This document shows, piece by piece, positions 1 to 3,678 of a stretch of 5,563 nucleotides of DNA. Each line of letters opens with the position of its first letter. The stretch's first letter is position 1. Source of the stretch: Helicobacteraceae bacterium (lineage in GTDB: Bacteria; Campylobacterota; Campylobacteria; Campylobacterales; Sulfurimonadaceae); NCBI GenBank assembly GCA_027061425.1, contig JALSUN010000231.1:1-5563 (forward strand), read 5' to 3'. A program made the translations under genes and the position numbers. Below the pieces are notes generated by a model that saw only the letters and a program-made list of their open reading frames with translations, ran no database searches and was not told the DNA's origin.

Positions 1-1715
1 ATGCGGACTTTGCCCTTAAGGTTTTCGACTTTGTCTTTAAGAGCTATCTTGCCTTTAGAGATGAGCTGCATGACGATGCATCCAAAAAAGAGCTGGACAG
101 ACTGTTCGAGCAGTTTTTCAGAGGAACCTATGGTATAAAATGTGCAGACTATCTCCGTTCGGACAGACGGGATGAAGCCGCTATCAACGTGCTGCAGCAT
201 GTCTCTGAACGTATGAACAATGTGCTGACACTGCAGCAGGAGATGATCATCAACCTCTCTCATGCGATGCGTACCTCTTTAAATGGTATTTTGGGCTACC
301 TTAATGCACTGCAGAACGAAGCAGAGTCTATGCCGGAGAAACAGCGGTATTACTTGAAAAAAAGCCATGATGAGTCACTTGAACTCGAAGCACTTGTTGG
401 TAAGATCCTGGATATGTCCAAGATCAATGCAGGACAGATGGAACTTAACAAAGAAGCTTTTTGGCTTGAAGATGCTTTAAGTGAAAGTATTGACAGACAA
501 CTGCCGCTTCTTCGTAAAAAGCAGCTTGAGTTTGAGACCCATTATGATCTTTTTGATCAGCAGTATGTCGGAGACAAGAAGTATATTTCACTGGTGGTGA
601 GACATCTGCTCCAAAATGCTATAAAGTATACATCTTATGGGCATATCAGTCTGCATGTTAGCAGTAAAAAAGTAGATAAAAACCGTGATGAACTGACATT
701 TACTTTAGAGGATACGGGTCAGGGTATGGACAGCAAGCAGCTAAAATTGATACATGATCCGTTTGTACGTTTTTCTGCCATGCACAATATCGGAGGATCT
801 GGACTGTATATTGCTTCAAAACTGATCAAAAAGATGCATGGAAGAATCGAAGTCAGTAGTATAAAAGGTGAAGGTACCACGATCAGTTTTACTGTAAAAC
901 TTGTACGTGTGAAAAAGACTAAGGTGGATCTCTCTTCTCAGTATTTTCTTTTTTATAACGAAGCACAACCGATAGATAAGAACATGTTTGTGCAGCTGAA
1001 GGCGTTCTTGTTACAGCATGGAGCACATGTAGAGGTCATAGAAGATGAAAAAGATCTAATGGGTGCTCTGACAGAGAGCACCTTCGAAGCACCTACATGT
1101 TTTGTTCTCACATCAAAAGAGGAACATTATGAACGTAATAATGCTTTAATACACTATCTTAAAAGCATGCCCAGGTTCAAAGAGACCCATTTTCTGGCAC
1201 AACATGTTCTTGACCATAGTCTGGTCAGCTTTTTTGATTATGCTTTTAGCGGAAATATACCGTTGTCCTATTATCTGACCCTCTCGTGCACTGATAAAAA
1301 GGATAAAAACATAGTGTCAGAGCCATCTAAAGATAAGACTATCCGAATCTTAGCAGTTGATGATATTGCTACGAATCTTGAGGTTTTGCAACTCTTTACA
1401 AAAATGCTGTTTCCTCATGCTGTACTTGATCTTGCCTTGGGCGGATATGAAGCGATGGGTATGTACAAAATGGTAGATTATGATCTTATTTTCCTTGACC
1501 TTAAAATGCCGGGACAGAGTGGTTATGATGTTATTGAACTCTTAGGCAAGATCAAACCGCTACCGCCTACCTTCGCATTGACAGCAGATGTCTACAAAAA
1601 GACATTTGAGAAGATCTCCAAAGCAGGGTTTGACGGGTTGCTGGAAAAACCTATACAACCCAATGTACTTAAAGAGACAATAAGAAAGGTATTACATGCA
1701 AAAAATAATCGATGA
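1..1715 (+). CDS. Hybrid sensor histidine kinase, 5' end outside window
   Basis: Partial gene: the frame is open from the left edge (first full codon at base 3) with no ATG, and the GTG at 189 is internal because it cuts into a continuous helical region just before the H-box. About 570 residues are visible. Seen: an unrecognised, probably helical N-terminal stretch (3-230); HisKA with H-box NLSHAMRTSLNGILGY, phospho-acceptor His at 261-263; HATPase_c with N-box LLQNAIKYT (~609-635), G1 DTGQG (~711-725) and G2 GGSGL (~795-806); a receiver-like segment without phospho-acceptor Asp (~940-1280); and an intact receiver (~1339-1715) with VDD, acceptor Asp at 1497-1499 in FLDLKMPG, Thr in LTAD and Lys in LEKP. 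Odd points: Ala replaces the acidic residue after the H-box His, Ser replaces the usual Pro, and the G2 box is two residues short, so kinase activity may be weak or altered. No membrane segment is visible in this part. It overlaps the downstream HPt gene by 20 bases, suggesting translational coupling and a phosphorelay. The sensed signal is unknown. Confidence 0.93.
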   Translation, partial: ADFALKVFDFVFKSYLAFRDELHDDASKKELDRLFEQFFRGTYGIKCADYLRSDRRDEAAINVLQHVSERMNNVLTLQQEMIINLSHAMRTSLNGILGYLNALQNEAESMPEKQRYYLKKSHDESLELEALVGKILDMSKINAGQMELNKEAFWLEDALSESIDRQLPLLRKKQLEFETHYDLFDQQYVGDKKYISLVVRHLLQNAIKYTSYGHISLHVSSKKVDKNRDELTFTLEDTGQGMDSKQLKLIHDPFVRFSAMHNIGGSGLYIASKLIKKMHGRIEVSSIKGEGTTISFTVKLVRVKKTKVDLSSQYFLFYNEAQPIDKNMFVQLKAFLLQHGAHVEVIEDEKDLMGALTESTFEAPTCFVLTSKEEHYERNNALIHYLKSMPRFKETHFLAQHVLDHSLVSFFDYAFSGNIPLSYYLTLSCTDKKDKNIVSEPSKDKTIRILAVDDIATNLEVLQLFTKMLFPHAVLDLALGGYEAMGMYKMVDYDLIFLDLKMPGQSGYDVIELLGKIKPLPPTFALTADVYKKTFEKISKAGFDGLLEKPIQPNVLKETIRKVLHAKNNR

Positions 1716-2010
1716 GACCATGGAACTGGCAAAAACACATTTACTGGGATTTGGTTTTGATGAAGAGCAGGTTACGCCACTGCTGGTGCAGGCTGAGCGT
1801 GATCTGCGTAAAGAGCTGGAAAAAGCGGAGGCTGTTTTTTCTGAGAATCCTGTTGATCCGGAAGCCGTGAACAAGGTGCTGCACGCTTTAAAAGGGCTGT
1901 TGTTTACCTTGGGTCATGAAGAATTGGGTAAAAAAATAGAAGCATTACGTGAAGAAGATGCCGAGACCAGAGATGTCAGCATGATCAAAGTACTTCTTTT
2001 TGGAGCGTAA
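1696..2010 (+). CDS. Free-standing HPt (histidine phosphotransfer) protein
   Basis: A 104-residue protein, about the size of a single HPt domain. The diagnostic motif is HALKG at residues 63-67, which matches the HxLKG core of HPt domains and makes His63 the likely phosphorylated residue. The flanking helices (roughly 25-50, 55-72 and 74-88) fit a four-helix bundle, and there is no signal peptide or membrane segment, so it should be cytoplasmic. The ATG lies inside the end of the upstream hybrid kinase gene and is preceded by AAAGG at a spacing of 6. The overlap argues for coupled translation with that kinase, whose receiver is the natural phosphate donor. The next partner, a response regulator, is not in the window. 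The stop codon directly abuts the stop codon of the convergent sixA gene. HPt identity rests on the motif, size and context; sequence outside the motif is divergent. Confidence 0.85.
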   Translation: MQKIIDETMELAKTHLLGFGFDEEQVTPLLVQAERDLRKELEKAEAVFSENPVDPEAVNKVLHALKGLLFTLGHEELGKKIEALREEDAETRDVSMIKVLLFGA

Positions 2011-2025
2011 TCAGTGTTGGAGCGT
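2000..2025. repeat. 9-bp direct repeat across the hpt/sixA junction
   Basis: TTGGAGCGT occurs at 2000-2008 and again at 2017-2025, a 17-base offset. The copies sit either side of the abutting stop codons of hpt and sixA. The second copy overlaps a small hairpin-capable GAGC-GTT-GCTC (2020-2030) that has no following T run. It may be a trace of a small duplication; no function is claimed. Confidence 0.5.
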
Positions 2026-2544
2026 TGCTCTGATCTGTTGGGGCATATAGTAGGTAAACTGTTTGGGATGGATGAAAAAATCCAAGCTCCCGACAGCTGT
2101 GTCAAGTTCGCTCCAGCGTGCAATATCAAAGTTGACAGCTGCAATGCCCATAGTCGGAAGCTTTGAGATCTGTTCTGTATCAAGGAGCTGGTTGACAAGA
2201 TCGCGAAGCTGAGGGTTGTGACCAATGACAAACAGTGTATCATGCTCATCTTCTTGCATACTCAGCATCTCTTTGAGTGTGTCGGGAGAGGTGAGATAGA
2301 GCTCTTTAAGATAGTGTATAGCACCTTTAAACCCGATGGCTTTTGCCAGAGCGTCTGCAGTCTCCTGTGCTCTGAGCGCACAGCTTGAGAGTATAAGGTC
2401 AGGGGTAATGCCTTTTAGCATCAGGTAAGAACCCATGGTCTTGATGTCCCGGTATCCTTTTTTCTTTAATCCACGCTCGTAGTCACTGGCATCAAGCTCC
2501 TGCCAGTCAGACTTTGCATGTCGGATAAAATATATGGTTTTGAT
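2011..2544 (-). CDS. sixA: Phosphohistidine phosphatase SixA, apparent ATC start
   Basis: Histidine phosphatase superfamily, SixA branch: it removes phosphate from phosphohistidine, in E. coli from the HPt domain of ArcB. Read from the proposed ATC start at 2544 it has 177 residues, close to family size. Seen: N-terminal strand and catalytic motif YFIRHAKSDW with Arg8 and His9 as nucleophile; SSCALRAQET with Arg58; Glu81 in KELYL as candidate acid; and VIGHNP with the second catalytic His109. There is no ATG, GTG, TTG or CTG in frame between the previous stop (2575-2577) and the ATG at 2436. Starting at 2436 would delete the RHA motif and the first strand, giving a dead protein. AAGGGGG at 2550-2556 lies 5 bases before the ATC, and family members typically begin with a similar MKxIYFIRHAKS sequence, so ATC occupies the expected start. 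Alternatives are an ATA start at 2535, a sequencing error for ATG, or a recent start-codon mutation. It is the third gene of the minus-strand operon, 30 bases after the roadblock-like gene, and abuts hpt tail to tail. Confidence 0.85.
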   Translation of the reverse strand: MKTIYFIRHAKSDWQELDASDYERGLKKKGYRDIKTMGSYLMLKGITPDLILSSCALRAQETADALAKAIGFKGAIHYLKELYLTSPDTLKEMLSMQEDEHDTLFVIGHNPQLRDLVNQLLDTEQISKLPTMGIAAVNFDIARWSELDTAVGSLDFFIHPKQFTYYMPQQIRATLQH

Positions 2545-2549
2545 ACGAT

Positions 2550-2556
2550 CCCCCTT
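2550..2556 (-). promoter_or_regulatory. Ribosome binding site for sixA
   Basis: AAGGGGG on the minus strand can pair with the 16S anti-Shine-Dalgarno sequence (one G:U pair relative to AAGGAGG). It is 5 bases before ATC at 2544. No canonical start codon lies at a usable distance in the sixA frame, so this site is the main evidence that ATC is the start. Confidence 0.7.
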
Positions 2557-2574
2557 ATGCGATAAATGATCTGC

Positions 2575-2964
2575 TTAGATGCGTGAAAGATCTTGAGACA
2601 TCGCTTTTGAAGCTTTATCCATGATCATTTTGGCCAGGGCCACATTACCGTCATCACGAAAGATGGAGAAGACGTTGATCTTTGAGAAGTTGTCCTGGCT
2701 GAATTCGCCGGCACTGTTGATCAAAAAGACATGTCCGTCAAGTGTCTTGGCTTCGATGGATGACGCTTCACTGAAGCCGACATCGAGAGAGGATTCAGAG
2801 ACCATACGAAAAGCATCATTGAAGATACTTGCCGAGTAGGGGATGTCTGTTCCCGTGTTGTCATTGTCAATATAAAGGGTCTCTCCGGAGTAGTTCAGTA
2901 CTGCAGAACCCAGGTAGCCATTTACGGCGCGTAGTCTTTTCATTGATTTATCAAAATCGATCAT
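2575..2964 (-). CDS. Roadblock/LC7-like small protein, function unknown
   Basis: A 129-residue soluble protein. I read it as a roadblock/LC7-like fold from its pattern: an early strand with a turn and second strand (GSAVLNYSGETLYI, ~19-32), a helix (~45-57), two strands around a DG turn (IEAKTLDGHVFLI, ~70-82), another strand (~95-101), and a final helix preceded by a DGNVALAK segment (~104-122). The last segment resembles the D-N-x-G/A-L-x-K end of bacterial roadblock proteins. Such proteins form homodimers and often regulate small Ras-like GTPases, as MglB does for MglA, but no GTPase gene is in the window. The start ATG at 2964 has AAGGA at 2972-2976, spacing 7. It begins 14 bases after the PAS gene ends and is followed after 30 bases by sixA in the same reading frame. 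The family assignment is by pattern only and is tentative; otherwise it is a conserved-looking hypothetical protein. Confidence 0.75.
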   Translation of the reverse strand: MIDFDKSMKRLRAVNGYLGSAVLNYSGETLYIDNDNTGTDIPYSASIFNDAFRMVSESSLDVGFSEASSIEAKTLDGHVFLINSAGEFSQDNFSKINVFSIFRDDGNVALAKMIMDKASKAMSQDLSRI

Positions 2965-2978
2965 AGTGTTTTCCTTTT

Positions 2979-3497
2979 TTATTTGTTAAGTGCTTGCATA
3001 AAGCTGTTAAATGTCTCTTTACTCTGTCCATTCTCAGCGAGAAAGTCCATCAGTGCCTTTTCAGATGCTTCAACACCCTCTGCCTTTTCCACTTCCAGCA
3101 ATTTGGCATAAAGCTCAGAGATGCTCTTTTTGGCATTTTCAGTGATGTTCTTACGGGTAGAAACATAGTTTCTGAAAGAGCCGTCAGGGTTTTTAGCCAC
3201 TCTGACCTGTGCCAGAATCCAGTAGTACCCGCCGTCTTTACAGAGGTTTTTGACATAGGCATAGACCTCTTTGCCCTCTTGCAGGTTTTCCCACAGGTAC
3301 TTAAAGATGACTTTAGGCATGTCGGGATGGCGAAGAATAGAGTGCGGCTGATCAAGCAGTTCACCCTGTGTATAGCCTGATATCTTCATGAAGATAGGGT
3401 TGGTATAGGTGATGTTGCCTTCTGCATCTCCCTTTGAAACGATCATATCGACGCTTTTGACTTCGTGTTCAACATCAGTTGGTGTTGGTTTTTGCAT
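2979..3497 (-). CDS. Aer/CetB-like PAS domain protein, probable redox sensor
   Basis: A 172-residue protein. Residues ~15-120 form an Aer-type PAS domain: GNITYTNPIFMKISGYTQGE (28-47), then QPHSILRHPDMPK (50-62), VKNLCKDGGYYW (82-93) and the final strand up to STRKNITE. The RHPDMPK block contains the equivalents of Arg57, His58 and Asp60 of E. coli Aer, residues known to matter for FAD binding, so a flavin-based redox or oxygen sensor is likely. Residues ~120-172 are predicted helical. There is no HAMP, membrane or MCP signalling domain. This matches CetB of Campylobacter jejuni, a short PAS protein (165 residues) that works with a separate receptor, CetA, in energy taxis; no CetA-like gene is visible. 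Start choice: ATG at 3497 with AGGAG at 3503-3507 and spacing 5. An upstream in-frame ATG at 3587 would add 30 residues that do not resemble PAS sequence and would place the promoter inside the gene. It is the first gene of the minus-strand operon. Confidence 0.9.
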   Translation of the reverse strand: MQKPTPTDVEHEVKSVDMIVSKGDAEGNITYTNPIFMKISGYTQGELLDQPHSILRHPDMPKVIFKYLWENLQEGKEVYAYVKNLCKDGGYYWILAQVRVAKNPDGSFRNYVSTRKNITENAKKSISELYAKLLEVEKAEGVEASEKALMDFLAENGQSKETFNSFMQALNK

Positions 3498-3502
3498 AAT
3501 GT

Positions 3503-3507
3503 CTCCT
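3503..3507 (-). promoter_or_regulatory. Ribosome binding site deciding the PAS gene start
   Basis: AGGAG on the minus strand, 5 bases before the ATG at 3497. It supports this start over the in-frame ATG at 3587. Confidence 0.75.
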
Positions 3508-3521
3508 GTAATTTTGGGCGT

Positions 3522-3527
3522 ATTATA
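3522..3527 (-). promoter_or_regulatory. Probable -10 box for the PAS-roadblock-sixA operon
   Basis: A perfect TATAAT on the minus strand, preceded by a run of T residues. It would start transcription near 3515, giving a leader of about 18 bases that still holds the ribosome binding site. No good -35 hexamer is seen, as is usual for housekeeping promoters in Campylobacterota, which rely on T-rich upstream DNA. Confidence 0.55.
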
Positions 3528-3549
3528 AAAAAATCGCCAAAAGATGTCT

Positions 3550-3565
3550 GTAGGACTTCCCCTAC
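3550..3565. promoter_or_regulatory. Inverted repeat, possible operator
   Basis: GTAGG-ACTTCC-CCTAC has perfect 5-base arms around a 6-base centre. It lies between the divergent PAS and GAF-kinase genes, centred about 43 bases upstream of the inferred start of the PAS operon, where a regulator could touch the -35 region. I do not recognise the motif; a 5-base arm can arise by chance. Confidence 0.25.
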
Positions 3566-3585
3566 TGATTGATAATGTTCTTTTC

Positions 3586-3593
3586 ATTATAAT
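3586..3593. promoter_or_regulatory. Two-way TATAAT box in the divergent region
   Basis: ATTATAAT reads TATAAT on the plus strand (3588-3593) and also on the minus strand (3591-3586). On the plus strand it could start transcription near 3600 for the GAF kinase, leaving a leader of about 80 bases. On the minus strand it would be a second, more distal promoter for the PAS operon. A nearby TATAGT at 3624-3629 is an alternative plus-strand -10 box. No -35 hexamer at 17-base spacing was found. Confidence 0.3.
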
Positions 3594-3668
3594 TCGGCTG
3601 AAATTTACAATGGTCTAATAACCTATAGTATGGTTAAAGATGATATTTATGAGTATGACAGGGTGAAG

Positions 3669-3673
3669 AGGAG
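3669..3673 (+). promoter_or_regulatory. Ribosome binding site for the GAF hybrid kinase
   Basis: AGGAG 5 bases before the ATG at 3679; it fixes the start of this gene. Confidence 0.75.
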
Positions 3674-3678
3674 TTGTA

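Noticed and set aside
189..191. GTG as the start of the first kinase
   Set aside because: The same frame is open back to base 3 with protein-like sequence and no stop, and no convincing ribosome site precedes 189; the gene begins outside the window.
2020..2030. Hairpin GAGC-GTT-GCTC as a terminator between hpt and sixA
   Set aside because: Only a 4-bp stem, no T run on either strand, and it lies inside the sixA coding region.
2011..2436. Short version of sixA beginning at ATG 2436
   Set aside because: It drops the RHA nucleophile motif and first strand, which are intact in the same frame just upstream.
2994..3380. Open frame on the plus strand opposite the PAS gene, and similar long frames opposite or out of frame elsewhere
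   Set aside because: Their translations show no domain pattern, they lack ribosome sites, and the overlapped genes have clear domains; they are shadows.
3498..3587. Extended start of the PAS gene at 3587
   Set aside because: The extra 30 residues do not look like PAS sequence and cover the best promoter; the ATG at 3497 has a good ribosome site.
3620..3635. AACC-N8-GGTT inverted repeat upstream of the GAF kinase
   Set aside because: Four-base arms are expected by chance in AT-rich intergenic DNA.
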